A stretch of DNA of 64,000 nucleotides, from assembly GCA_932521025.1 (NCBI GenBank), contig OW051469.1, forward strand, positions 8,134,398-8,198,397, read 5' to 3'. The position numbers and the translations under genes are program-made. How positions within the stretch are numbered: position 1 is the first letter of the stretch; every line of letters starts with the position of its first letter. Positions 22,706 to 34,416 of this stretch are shown piece by piece. This DNA is from Oscheius onirici. Taxonomy: Eukaryota; Nematoda; Chromadorea; Rhabditida; Rhabditidae. The notes below the pieces were generated by a model, which was not told the DNA's origin, made no database searches, and was given only the letters and a program-made list of their open reading frames with translations.

Positions 22706-25700
22706 ATGAGCACGCAATACATCTACGAGCCGAATACGTCTGGAAAGGTTAGTTTTCATTGCTTTCAGCTAAAAAATCGGCAAATTTGATCGAAATAATT
22801 TTGAGGAGTTTCTAAAGGATTATAAAGATTCCAACAACTTGTCTGCAGCACAAATAGCATGTTCTTATTCACAGCCTTTGATAATGTGAAAAGTGGGGCA
22901 AAGAACAGTGAAGATTTTTATCGATCGAAGAAACTAGACAGACAAACATCCTCTTTGCAGGTAATTCTGAACACGACGGCCGGCGAGATCGAAATCGAGC
23001 TCTGGTGCAAAGAATGTCCGATGACATGTCGCAACTTTATCCAGCTTTGTGCCGAAGGCTACTACGACGGAACCATTTTTCATCGTGTTGTCAAAGGTAA
23101 TACCACATTTTTCCTAAATTTTATATTTCCAGATTTCATAATCCAAGGAGGCGATCCAACCGGTACGGGAGACGGCGGCGAGAGCAGTTTCGGCAAGCCG
23201 TTCAAGGATGAGTTCCATCAGAGGCTGGCCTTTAACCGGCGCGGCCTGCTCGGAATGGCCAATAACGGCCCGGACCAAAATCGCAGTCAGTTCTTCATTA
23301 CCGTCGGAAATGAGGGCTTGAGAGGCCTGACCAAGAAACATACCCTGTTTGGACAGGTAGATGCGTTTTTTTTCTAAGGAGAATTGGATCCAGGTTGTGG
23401 GAAAGACGGTCTTCAACATGCTGAACATTGCCGAGTGCGATGTCGACGAGAAGGAGAGACCAAAAAGACCGCACAAGATCACAGGAACGAAGGTTGTAAG
23501 GCATCCTTTTGATGATATCGTTGTCAGGTTCGTTTCTTCTTATTCTAGGCTTCTTAGGCTGAAAACGGCTCATTTCAGTGCATTTCACAAGGGTAGAGAA
23601 TGTCTGGAATTGTTACAAGTTCGTACCAGCTGAAAGTTTTTTTGAGTGTTTTGTTTGGTCAGAAAGACGATTTTCGTTATTCTATAGTTTTCGTACCGTA
23701 CACGTTTATGCTACCCGAGTGAAATTGCAAGCTCTCAAAAGTTCATACTGTTGCGACTTTCAAAATAGTTAGAAAGCAATAGTTTGCTGAAAAGTTATAA
23801 AAATATCTCTTATTGTTAGCTTTGCTTCAAATGTTTTTCATCTATTTTAAAATGCTCTCGCGTCTCTGTCTGTCGGAAGCTTTAATTGGCAATCAAAATG
23901 GAGCAATTTGTGCGCACAATTAAGGGGAAAGGAGTTAGTGTAACAAGTTTAGACAAGTCAAATTGCAATTGGACTTTGATTTTTTTTTACTGGGGGCGGT
24001 TTCCAGACAGTAGAGAATCAAGTGCGGGTTAGGAATACGGGAAAGCGTCCAAGGGGGTTTCTACTATAACTTTAGCTCCAATGGGGGTGATATCACAACT
24101 GGAGAACAGGAGAACGGCAGAACACATTGCAGAATGCAGGGGTGGACAGAGAGAAAGTGTCGAGAAATTAGAAACAGGGGACAAACGGGCAAGATTAGAG
24201 GAACAGAAACACAGGAACATAATTGATCTGGAGAGGGATCACGTAGCAAGCTGTTATCTTTTTTTAAACGGACAAAACTAATTCACTTAGCCCCGAAGGG
24301 GGCGTAGCTCAACTTGTAAAATAATATTTTTCAGAGAAAAGACGAAAGAAAAGAAACGCGACAAGGAGAAAAAGGACTCGAAAAGAACGGAAACGAAGAA
24401 ACTCAATCTTCTTTCGTTTGGAGACGAAGCCGAAGAAGACGACTTCGAACTGACCAAAGTCAATCAGAAGCTCTCTACAAAAGGAAAATCCGCTCACGAT
24501 GTTCTCAACGACGAGAAACTCAGCACACAGGTCGCGGTCACTCGTGACGAAATGACCGACTACAATCCAGTAGGAAATGTTTTTTGTTTTGTTATAAAAA
24601 TGGACAAATTTAGGAGCTGGACGATGAAAGAGACGCCAGTCAGTCGTTGGACAAGGTTCGTGAACGGTTCTCGAAGAAGCGGAAGTTGAATGAGGACGAG
24701 GAGGAAAAAGACTTAGATCTGGAAGAACTGATCAACGAGGAGAGAAAGAATAAGGAGAGGGAGGAAATGTAAGCCTTTTTCATACATTTTAGGCAAAATT
24801 TCTGAAATTCACATGTTGTAGGTGTAGAAACATCTTGACAGAGAAAAAAAGTTGGAGCAGGCGTAAAAGAGACCATTTAGAGCGAAACATTAGCAAAATG
24901 GTGAAAAAGACGTCGATTACCTGTTCATTGTCGAGAAAAACGTGGAAGCGTCTTAATTTCGTTTTTTTTTTTAACAATTATCTATGACTTTTTTTTGCTA
25001 AATTTCACAATTTGTTCCGTGGCTCAGTGCCTAAATGCTTTTTTTGTAATTTTTTGATGCGGGTTCGAATCCTTGCCGCGCTAGAACCTTTTGCATTTCG
25101 TAAAAACACTGTTTGAGACTCAAAGTCTTGTAAAATTTGATATGAAAACAAAGTTTATTTTTAGGGACAATCTGAAAGACGAGCTGCATAAGATGCAGAA
25201 AGAGTACATCAAGGCCCTGCGCCCAAAGGAAAAAGACGAAAAGAAGGAGGAAGAGCCGCAGACGGAAGCGATGAAAGAGTACCAGTCGCTGAAGATGAAG
25301 TTCAAGACGAAGGGACAACAGCTCGGAATCAAAAAGTGGAAGGATCCGACTCGGCAGGCTCAGACGATGGATCTGCTGTCCAAATTCACGAACAAGCTCA
25401 AGGCATCCGATCAGACAGCTATTCTCTTCGACAAGAAGGTCGTGGTTCCGGAGCCGAGTAAGGCGGAAGAGGAAAAGGAAAAGTGGGGAGTCGATTTGGA
25501 TGCGGAGGATACGCCTGGAACTGAATGGTGAGGCCTTTTTGCGTTGAAAATATAACTAGACTTCTGGTTGAATAAGTAAATGACCAGCACAGGATGTTCG
25601 GTTAGACCCTTTTAGTTGAAGAAAAAACTGGTCCGTCCTACAGTAGTTGTCTATGACGTCGTATGATCTTGTACAGATCGGTCTGATAGTCGAGCAGGCA

Positions 25701-26055
25701 TGTCTTTTAGCTCACTACGGTTATTCCTGAGACATCTAGGTTTTCACCATGTTAGAGAGTCGATCAGTATTAATGCCTCTTATTGTTCTCTTTGGTAGTC
25801 AGCGGTACTTATTACAGTCTTCTGTGGTTCCAATACTCTGTGGACCGCTTAGCCATCCTATTGAGAAAAACAAGCAGATCAGCTGCCCGTCTAAAACTCC
25901 AAATTTTCAGGATGAGACACACATTCGTGGCAGAAGATACGGACCCGGCTGTGACGAAGGCCAAGGACGCGAATACAAAGGACCAGAACGAGGCATGGTA
26001 TCCGCTCAACGACCCTCGCAACCTTCTGAACAAGATGCGACGTGGCGAGACCTGA
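22706..26055 (+). CDS. cyn-16: CWC27-type spliceosome cyclophilin
   Basis: Peptidyl-prolyl isomerase-like subunit of activated spliceosomes. Eight exons (22,706-22,747, 22,961-23,096, 23,133-23,356, 23,394-23,527, 24,335-24,569, 24,614-24,768, 25,165-25,527, 25,911-26,055) give 477 residues. The N-terminal cyclophilin domain contains FIIQGGDPTGTGDGGESSFG and NGPDQNRSQFFITVG, followed by RPKRPHKI. The charged C-terminal half carries the CWC27 signatures KLNLLSFGDEAEEDD and, at the very end, NEAWYPLNDPRNLLNKMRR. Like other CWC27 proteins it lacks the catalytic Arg of active cyclophilins (FHRVVK is present, but the later FxTW signature is missing). A TTTAG acceptor 9 bp before the start and the 186-bp distance from tpi suggest it is the second gene of a tpi operon. 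From memory, tpi-1 and cyn-16 are also neighbours in C. elegans. Confidence 0.93.
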
Positions 26056-26065
26056 TCTCTCTCAA

Positions 26066-26174
26066 TTTATGTGATTCCCGCGTGTCAAATACACCGGTAT
26101 TTATTACAGTAACCGTATTTTGGGCCCTATTCCTCTCTTCTTGGCAGCCTCCATCATCTCGTTCTGGAGCATCT
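26066..26174 (-). pseudogene. Duplicated 3' end of the NDUFA4-like gene
   Basis: This 109-bp block, 10 bp after the CWC27 stop, matches 28,924-29,042 almost base for base. On the minus strand it begins with an acceptor (CTTTTCAG) and the residues MLQNEMMEAAKKRG, the end of the last exon of the NDUFA4-like gene whose intact copy reads MLQDEMLEAAKKRG. The rest of the gene is not present here, so it is a severed copy. Confidence 0.75.
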
Positions 26175-26399
26175 GAAAAGTTGTTTCATAAATATATCTA
26201 TATTTGATACCTTTGAAAAGACTGCCACTAAATCGGTTCTAATGAAACTGGCTCCGAAAGAAGAGAAAAGGCCTCTCGTCTCTGCAGAACATGCATGTAT
26301 TGACCTTCATTTCAGTAATTTCGTAGATCAATTTTATCAATATTTTTTACCTTGAAAATATAGACATCACTGTCCGTAAGGAAATCTTCTGGGAATATA

Positions 26400-27000
26400 G
26401 GTTTTTCCTCTTCACGTGCTACTATTACTATTTATTCACATTGTCACGTCTTCGACGAGTGTGGATCTCAGGGTTTTCCATTCGGCAGATGAGCGCTGCC
26501 ACTAGGCGACTCCCGCACTGTCCCGAGTACCATCTGTCTAGCGTTGCCTTTGCTGTCTTCTTCTTCTTCTACCTTCCTCGGCGTCCATTCGGTGGTGATT
26601 CTTGCCCAGCGGTTCCCTCCTATCCTCGCAATCTTCTCGGCCCAGAGTTTTTTTTATTTATTTATAACGCCAAATCATAGAATTATCTAAGATGGCCGAT
26701 GATCCTATTCCATTCTTCCGTCGGCGCATTCCACCAGTTACTGTTAAAACATCTATTGACAAAGTCTCTCCATCTTGGAGGGGGTTGTCCTCTAGCCCGA
26801 TGCTTGTCATAAGGTCAGAGTACGGCCCAGAGTAGCCAGAGGAATTTCTATCTTCAGTCCCACAGTTTAGTTCGTTCGCGTACTCTGTCGTTCGGTCATC
26901 TGTCCAAAGTAGTGATACCAATCATCCGTCTCCCCATTCGTCTCTGACACACTTCGATATACATCTCCTCATGTGCGGCTCTGAGTGTATTTCGGTTGGT
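26400..27000 (-). mobile_element. Decayed LINE C-terminal fragment
   Basis: On the minus strand, broken frames read in order RRMGRRMIGITTLDR, RARGQPPPRWRDFVNRCF and then GGNRWARITTEWTPRK. These are the kind of GRPP.RW and W.R...W.PR motifs found after the reverse transcriptase of RTE-like LINEs. Several stops and frameshifts are present; nothing can be translated intact. Confidence 0.55.
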
Positions 27001-27245
27001 TAGATGTGCCAGTTGCGTGACAACTCTGCCTAATCCTAAGTGATTTCAAAGCTTTTTTTTTACCCAAACAAGACCAAATCGATAAGCCAAAAAGGTTTCC
27101 GCTGGCTCGATTCACAAAGACCTCTATTCATGGGAAAAGCGCCAAAATTTATCGATTTCTCCTGTTGAAAAGCTTGCGTTTGATGAGGTCAGCTTCGTTT
27201 CCAATCAAGTCTTCCCAGTCTCATGAACTCCCAATCAACCCAAAC

Positions 27246-28747
27246 ATGGCTTCAGAAGGCGAAGAGGAAGAGAATAAAGCCCTATATCCAGAAGATTTTT
27301 TCACTGACAGCGATGTTCACGTCTTCAAGGCAAGTAACTATTTCATTGGGTTCAAAGACCGTTTTTCAGCTAAGCGACGAAGAGTTCAGAAGAAGACGAG
27401 CTCATCTGCTGAATTATCTCAAGATTATTACAGTGAATCCGCCGGTACTAAGGAATGGTCCCAATTTCCACAGGAGATGGAGTCAGGACATGGAGGAGCA
27501 ATATATTAAGGTTCTGCAGAAACGGGATACCTTTTCCCTTTCTCTTCCTGAGCCAGTATCTCTGGAAAGTCTCTGTAATAGAGATCTTTTGGCAATCCTT
27601 TCAAAGGTTTTACTTTTTTTGTAGTTCCCACAGAAATATTCAGATGCACTCACGAGCATTTGCCCGCTCGTTCCGTCTTTCGAAATTCGTTCATGGACTA
27701 TTGGAAAAGAACATCACCAAGTTCAGCGTCAGAATCAGAGGTGGTGAACTTCAATGTCGAATGAGCCCTGTAGTAAGTTTCTGTCGCTTGATTTTCATTT
27801 TAAAGCAATTCCTGGTCATCTTCTTGCTCTGCTTTCATTTCCATACAAAGTAGCATAAAAAACCTTTCAGATTCGTGAGCAGCAGCTATATTTGGGAAAC
27901 CAAGGATACTTCTTTGGTCACATCCCTATCCGTGACCGAACTTCCATTCTCCCCTTCTCATTCTGCTATCACCTTGATAAGATTGCTGCTGATCTGGTGA
28001 CTAGAATGAAGCAGCCATTCAACAATTTGCATCTTAACTTCATGTTAGGCCGACCGAAGTTTCAGTCGTGGATGCTCAATTCCCCAGCTCTTTCCTTCTA
28101 CCATGAAACAGATGAACGGGACTGGGAACTAGTGAAACAGATTGTGAGTTCCTTGTAAAAAATGTCTAACTGGAGACTTTAGAAGCCTCGAGAAGTTTTC
28201 CTCAAGGAGGAAAAAGAGCGAATAATGAGGGAACTCTGGAACTCCGTCGAGCGTATAGATGGCATATCGTGTCGTGAACTCGGAGAAATTGTCCAGGTTC
28301 GTTTCTCTGGCTCTATATCTCACCAAATTCGAAGTGTTAATGTTCTCAATTCAGCTCTGGCTATCCGAACAATGGACCTACAAAGCAACCAAATTCAGCG
28401 GCGAGTTGCGAACTGTCAGCGATGAACCTTCGATCCTCAAAGACTATCCATCCTGGGATTTTGGAAAAGAGCGTCTAATATTCGTCTCCAACGACCAAAA
28501 CAGTTTCCTCGTAGTATGCATTAAATCCGTGGTACATCGAATTATTCAAAATACGAAATTTTGGATTGTAGTGTTTGACGCTTGGCTGGGAATCCAAAAA
28601 CTTGCTGATTTACTACCTTTCCACGAAAAATATATGCCTCACAACTCAGCCCTTATCGACTACTCATCTTACGTCTCTGATCCCGATCTACCACTTGATC
28701 CTCATGCATTTTGTAAAATCCTCTTAGATTATCGTAGACTGTCATAA
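27246..28747 (+). CDS. F-box-like nematode protein, function unknown
   Basis: Six exons (27,246-27,329, 27,370-27,606, 27,644-27,772, 27,871-28,143, 28,183-28,296, 28,355-28,747) preserve one frame for 409 residues. An acidic start (MASEGEEEENKALYPEDFF) leads to SLESLCNRDLLAILSKMHS, which resembles a weak F-box, then a region with a FRLSKFVHGLLEKNI type pattern. The remainder (ILPFSFCYHLDKIAADL, PHAFCKILLDYRRLS) I cannot assign. An upstream in-frame ATG at 27,165 is possible. The first intron begins GC rather than GT (AAG/GCAAGT). AATAAA follows the stop by about 10 bp. Lineage-specific F-box-like genes are common in rhabditids; substrate-receptor function is only an inference. Confidence 0.6.
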
Positions 28748-28923
28748 AATTTGTTAATAAACGTGTCAACTGACTGAATGCTGCTAACAAGGGAAGTGTT
28801 TGAACAGTACCCAGCTAATCGGTTTTCGCCACAGCAATCAGATTTTTTCTGTTTCGGGGGGATATTTCCGATTTTCCTTAGCGGTCGAGTTACCTCCGGA
28901 TGCGGAGGATACCCCCTAGGAAC

Positions 28924-29042
28924 TTTATGTGATTCCCGCGTGTCAAATACACCGATATTTATTACAGTAACCGTATTTTGGGCCCTATTCTACCTCGTTC
29001 CTCTCTTCTTGGCAGCCTCCAGCATCTCATCCTGGAGCATCT
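28924..29042. repeat. Second copy of the 26.07-26.17 kb block
   Basis: Near-identical to 26,066-26,174, apart from a 10-bp insertion at 28,991-29,000 and a few substitutions. About 30 bp to its left (28,893-28,922) also resemble the end of CWC27 exon 7 (GGATGCGGAGGATAC). Together these suggest that a segment spanning the end of CWC27 and the facing NDUFA4-like gene was duplicated. Confidence 0.75.
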
Positions 29043-32000
29043 CCATCAACTCACAGCGTTTCCTCGTGTTTCCGGCGAAGTCGGCGCTTAAAATTGTTAA
29101 ATTAGAAAAAATAATTCCACTCTACTTACGCTACTGTAGACTTGGTCCAGTAATTTTCCCGAATCCTTTCCCAGTCCCAAGGAGCCGTGGAATGGCTTCT
29201 GTCCAGCCAGATCTCGATTTTGTTGAAACTCCAGTAGACGGCTCCGCAGAAGAGAACGAACCAAAAGCCGGTGAGAACGATCAGAGGATAGACTTCATAA
29301 GCGTGACCGAGACGACGGACCATGAAGGTCATGGGCAGGTCGCCTTTCTGAGGAACGGGGCCAGCTCTGGCCTTTGTTGGATCGCGGGACCAGTTTCGGG
29401 CGTAGGAGAAAAAGCCCTGAAAAGTTTTTTTTGACGTGTCCGTTTTGACTAAAAAGTTTCTCTCAAGGATCCGATCCCCTGACCTCGGAGATCTAAATAC
29501 TGTGCCATGCAAAGAAATCTCGTCCCTAAATCTGACGGGGTTTCTGCTGCGTCTTGCTACTGTGCTGTTGGAATTTAATTTCTTCCGCAGGTAGATCTAC
29601 CGACTCAAGGCGGCAGACTCTTCCTTCGCCCGTACCTTTGGCAACCCTTCGACGTATCGTCTACATATGCTGAAGTTCCGAATTGGGAATCTAAACTGCC
29701 GATCGATCCGCTCTACCGTCCGTCTAGCTGAACTCGAACGCGCATTCAGTGGAATCGACTACGATGTCTGTGGTCTCACGGAGGTGAATAGAAATGGGAC
29801 AGAGGCTCTCCAACTACAACAATCTGGACACCAACTGCTACTACATGGCAAAACTGGCTTCCTGATTCATCCAAAGTGGACTCAATCTGTCTCCTTCCAC
29901 CCGTTGTCGGTGAGCTATCTAGACATTGTACATCAAAAGATATACCTCCGTCTCATCTGCATCTATGCTCCTACTTCAACATATGATGACGAGGACTACG
30001 AGGGATGTCTAGATGAAATGGTCCGGGCTCTACAGTTCCCTCTTCGGCATCGAATAAATGGAACTAAAGTCTACAAAGTCATGTTGGGCAACCTTAATGC
30101 GAAAGTGGGATTGAAAGAAGAAGGAGAGACATTTGTTGGAGACCACGGAATTGGAGAACGAAACGAACGAGGTGAAATGCTTGCCGATTTTTGCCATGAA
30201 CAGGAGCTGTACTGCATGAATACGTGGTTCCAAAAGCGTCCCAATCGTAAATGGACTTGGATGTCTCCTAATATGGAAGTGAGAAACTGCATAGACTTCT
30301 TCCTTTGCCGAGATAGATCAATCTTCAAGGACGTTGGAGTAGTCACGACCTTTCCATATACGTCAGATCATAGACTGGTGATGAGTAAGCTGCAGTTCAT
30401 TGGAGAGAAGAAGAGATACACGAAGTCGAGCCGAAGGACAACGTTGGACAAAGCTCTGTTCTCTTATGCGTTGGAACAGATTTCAGCCAACAGAGATCTA
30501 TCTACATACGGAACACTACAGGAAGCGTTGACATTTGTCGCTGGTGTTGCTTCACTTCCTATGCGAAAAGAAAATTTTCAATCAGATAGAACAAAATCCC
30601 TCTACTAGAAGAGAAACCTGCTTCAACAACGACCGAACACCCGAAGGAACAGAGTTGAGTTTGCTATTGCCAACAAAACTTCTGCGTGAGTCTATCAAGG
30701 AAGATCTTCGATCGAAGCACTTTCGACGAGTTCATGAAGCAGTTGTCTCAGGCAGGAATATCAAAAAAGCACTGGCATCGAATAAAGTCACCAAAACGCG
30801 GCTCACGCAGCTGGTGGATTCACGAGGAACAGTCTGCTCAACCCCTGCCGAAGTCCGAGATGCCATCAGAAACTTTTACAATGACCTGTACATGTCTAGG
30901 AATCCCCGTCTTATGCCTCAGATGTATATCGACGAACGTGTGCCACTGAAGCTCGGAAGAAGTCCGGGTCCTGATCAAGTGACGAATGACATGCTACTAG
31001 CAGCGAAGTCCACACTAGCTGATCCTCTAGCAGCCATCTTCAACAAGATCCTAGACGACGAGGAAACTCCAACCAGACTAGCCGATTCAGTTGCTGTTCA
31101 AGAAAGGAAGTCCACTAGAGACAAAGAACTACCGTCCAATTGCGCTCATGTCGACGATTTACAAAGTCTTCACGGCCATTATCGGAGATAGAATGCTGAA
31201 GGCTCTCGAATTCAATCAAGGACCAGATCAAGCAGGCTTCCGAAAAGGTTTCTCTACTTCTCACCATATCCTGGTTGTGAACGAACTGATACAGCGATGT
31301 CAAGAGTACAATCTACCTCTCTTCCTAGTCATCATCGACTTCAAAAAGGCCTTTGATATGATCGAACACTCTGCCATATGGGATTCGCTGTACACACAAG
31401 GAGTTCAAGCTAAGATCGTTCGTCTCCTTCACAACATTTACTCAAGTGCGCAAGTACAAGTAGAAGCAGTTGGCGGTTCTGTCGATCTAGATGTACAATG
31501 TGGAGTAAGACAGGGGGACACAATATCACCAGCTCTCTTCTCGGCAACTCTAGAAACAGTTTTCCGATCACTCAACTGGGACGAGAAGGGTATCAACATA
31601 CACGGTTAATGACTTTCCAATCTACGCTTTGCTGATGACGTAGTGCTGCTATCTACATCTGCTGCTACAGCTGAAACAATGCTTCAAGAACTGTCTGACG
31701 CCAGTAAAAGAGTAGGTTTGGAGCTCAATTTATATAAGACCTTCGTGATGGCCAATCGCTACCCATCAGCTATCAGAGTGGATGGCATTCGGATCCAATA
31801 TCAATCTGAAGCAATCTACCTGGGCCAAAGGATTTCTTTCGACAGGAACGCTGCCCTTGAAGTGTCTAGAAGGATTCGCGCTGCTTGGTGCTGTTTCAAT
31901 AAGTTCCAACAGCTTCTAACCAGCAGAAACGTATCTATTCGACATAAGAGGAAAATCTTCAGCTCCTGCATTGAACCTTCCTTACTTTATGTCAGCGAAA

Positions 32001-33315
32001 CTTGGACTCTTCGAGAACGAGACAGTAACGTGGTAGCTCAACGGAAGATGTTGAGAAGATTTTTGGGCGTCACTTTACTCGATAGACGTACAAACGGCTG
32101 GCTGATGGAAACTTCGAGAGTCACGGATATCAGAGAAAGATGGGCAAGACGAAAATGGAATTTTGAAGATGGCCCATGAAGACACGTGGACGAGAAGAAT
32201 AATCGAATGGAGACCATGGCGAGCAGTAAGGCCCATTGGACGACCGAAACCAAGATGGAGCGGCTCGTTCACAAAAGAAATCGGACAGAATTGGACGAGA
32301 GTAGCTAGAGAAGATCCCACCCAATGGAACCAGTGTAAATTGCGACACGTGAACGCGTTGATATCGTGAATAAATTAAATTAAATTAAATTAAATCTGAC
32401 GGGTGTTAACATCCTACAAAAAGTTTACTGTAACTCACTCCGATTACTGTAGTTTTGGCGGTTATTCTAAAATGTTATGGGAGTACTTTTTGGCCGTGTG
32501 ATCGCAGTCATTGCAAAGTACGTGACTATTTCCCATCTGATCTTCTGTTCCCTCCAATTTGCTTGAATTGCCTCGAAAGCTATAAATCTCTCCAGACGGG
32601 GAAGGGCCGCAGAGAACGTGCCAAAAAGCAACTCTATTTTGAACCCGAGAGTCTAGGCTTACGCGCGCGGGAAAGACCCCCTGTTTGTTTGACGGCCGAC
32701 ACCTGCACGTAGCTTTTTTGCACGTATACACGCGTAGTTATTTTAGACGCGGCGGAAGTGAAATCATTGCCGGGGGAGACGCAGGAAATAAGATTTTTAG
32801 CTTAGGAATGTTCTGGAAAGTTGGAGCTTTTGATCTGGGCTACAATTTTGCGAAACATCGTCAAACTGGAAAACTAATGTTTCGACCAGATAAGACTCTT
32901 TTTTGAGTTTTTAAAAAACATTCTAGCCCTCCAACATAATTAACTCTCTTCTCCTGCCCATTAGACACTTGGTTCAGAGTCCAGCTCTTCTGATAGAGTA
33001 CGAGTCTTTACCATTAGGGAAGACTGACTTAAAAGATCACTGTTTTTGACTTTTACCTTCTAGCTGGACCAGAGGCGTAACACTGGGACTAACTTCTGGG
33101 CTGAGTTGTCTAGTTCAGTCAGATAACCCTAGCTAATAAGTAGAACTTGACTCTTTATGAGTCAACGGTAACTCTGATTGTAAAATACTAACCTCTTCAC
33201 CTGCAGGCTTGATCAGTTGGATCTTTGTCGCATATCCTGGTGTTCCAGATGCTGCTCTTCTGAAGATGAAGAGAGCGGGAGCAGAAGGACGAAGAGCGAT
33301 GCGAGAGAGCGACAT
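28990..33315 (-). CDS. Mitochondrial inner-membrane protein, NDUFA4/B12D-like
   Basis: Exons 33,315-33,193, 29,416-29,130 and 29,086-28,990 give 168 residues in one frame. The first exon looks like a mitochondrial targeting sequence (MSLSRIALRPSAPALFIFRR, Arg/Ser-rich, no acidic residues). The second has one membrane segment (YPLIVLTGFWFVLFCGAVYW) followed by WLDRSHSTAPWDWERIR; the order PL..G..(TM)..DR....PW is that of NDUFA4/B12D proteins (respiratory complexes I/IV). The third ends EMLEAAKKRGTR. The first intron is 3.8 kb, far longer than its neighbours, because a LINE sits in it in the opposite orientation. Assignment to NDUFA4 is tentative; that it is a nuclear-encoded mitochondrial membrane protein is fairly safe. 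Confidence 0.7.
29540..32390 (+). mobile_element. RTE-like LINE, 2.85 kb, 13-bp TSD, disrupted
   Basis: The element is bounded by the perfect 13-bp repeat TAAATCTGACGGG (29,527-29,539 and 32,391-32,403) and ends in an AATTA/TTAAA microsatellite (32,368-32,390), both typical of RTE retrotransposons. From 29,667 the frame encodes an APE endonuclease (LNCRSIRS, GNLNAKVG, NCIDFFLCRD, TSDHRLV). A reverse transcriptase follows with NYRPIALMSTIYK, GFRKGFSTSHH, LVIIDFKKAFDM, GVRQGDTISPALF and FADDVV, then a C-terminal GRPKPRW motif. The coding region is interrupted near 30,600, 31,085, 31,607 and 32,165 by frameshifts or stops, so it is no longer autonomous. It lies antisense in the large intron of the NDUFA4-like gene. 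Confidence 0.92.
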
Positions 33316-34416
33316 TCTGAAAAAGAGGCTCTAGTTTTGGGTACATTAACGAGATATGAAGCATAAGCGGATATGTCGACTGATCTTTTGGAGAAGACTG
33401 AGAAAGAGAGAAGGGAGCTGCCTACGCGCCGCCGATAATGGCGTCTACGTGCGGACGAGAAGATGCGGAGCCTCGTTTGAACAGTGTGTGTGCGGGGATA
33501 TTCATTGCTAAGGGGGCGGGGAGAAGCCAGCCTCTCATGGCAAAAGTCACGTAGTGGCTTCAGGGCTACGTGAAAGGCGTGAAAAAAAAGAAGATTCTCC
33601 TTCTTTTGACCCCGCTCTTTTGAAGAAGGTAGCCAAAATTAGTACATCCGGCTCAAAGAGAACTTAGTAGGTGACAAAAATGGCCTTACAGAATGCCTCT
33701 CAGATCTTTCTCACTTTCAGAGAGTACACATTTCTCGTATGACAATGAATGTGATCCAACAGAAATCAACCCACTGTAAAATTTAGCTACAGGAGCCAGT
33801 CCAGATTCCGACACTGTCTATAAGTGTAGTTAAGGGATCTGTCCGGCTCTTTTCTTTTTTTCTCTCGTCATTTTCCACCGCTCTCATATTTTCCTGGTCT
33901 GTCGTTAGCGGTAGGACAAGCTAAGTACTTCTCTTGTAGCATCCACTTCTTTGATTCAATCAGAGTACTGTCGTCAGGTTACTGTATTCAACCAGTCATT
34001 TTGCCAAATTACTGTAACCACGTATCGAACAAGTCGCTGAGAAGTGGTGGAGTACCCGAACTCTCTGTAATAGAAAATAAGAGGTTTTGGTCTTGACCAT
34101 CGTCAAGCAATTACTCAGAGAGAGAGGCTTTACGAGAGGATAGGTACCAGATATTTTTGTGAGCAATTATGACGACGTAAACCTTGCCTTTTCTTCGTCT
34201 GTCCGGAAAAAACACTGATACTGTTGCTTCTTTGCTCCCAGAAACCTTGCAGCATTCAAGATAAGACTCCAAGCATTTCCCTGCTCCTCGCACCCGGTGC
34301 AAATAGGCTCGCCGGCCACGCAACTTTCTTCGGCTCACGTACAGGCACACGCACGCACAGAAAACGAGCCATTGTGATCGGAGCCATCGCCTAGTGAGTG
34401 TTCTTTCGGTCTTTCT
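33316..34416. other. Promoter region of the NDUFA4-like gene and spacer
   Basis: No supported gene. A hairpin CACGTAG..CTACGTG lies at about 33,549-33,572, and two TTACTGTA motifs at about 33,980-34,020. A minus-strand 79-codon frame at 34,111-34,350 contains several Cys but no signal peptide or family match. Confidence 0.4.

Noticed and set aside
24290-24334. GGGGGCGTAGCTCA, like the 5' end of tRNA-Ala
   Set aside because: The match ends after about 14 bases and runs into a splice acceptor.
25010-25085. tRNA-like boxes A and B (TGGCTCAGTGC, GGTTCGAATCC) in a CWC27 intron
   Set aside because: The acceptor and T stems do not pair and there is no anticodon arm; at best a decayed tRNA or SINE scrap.
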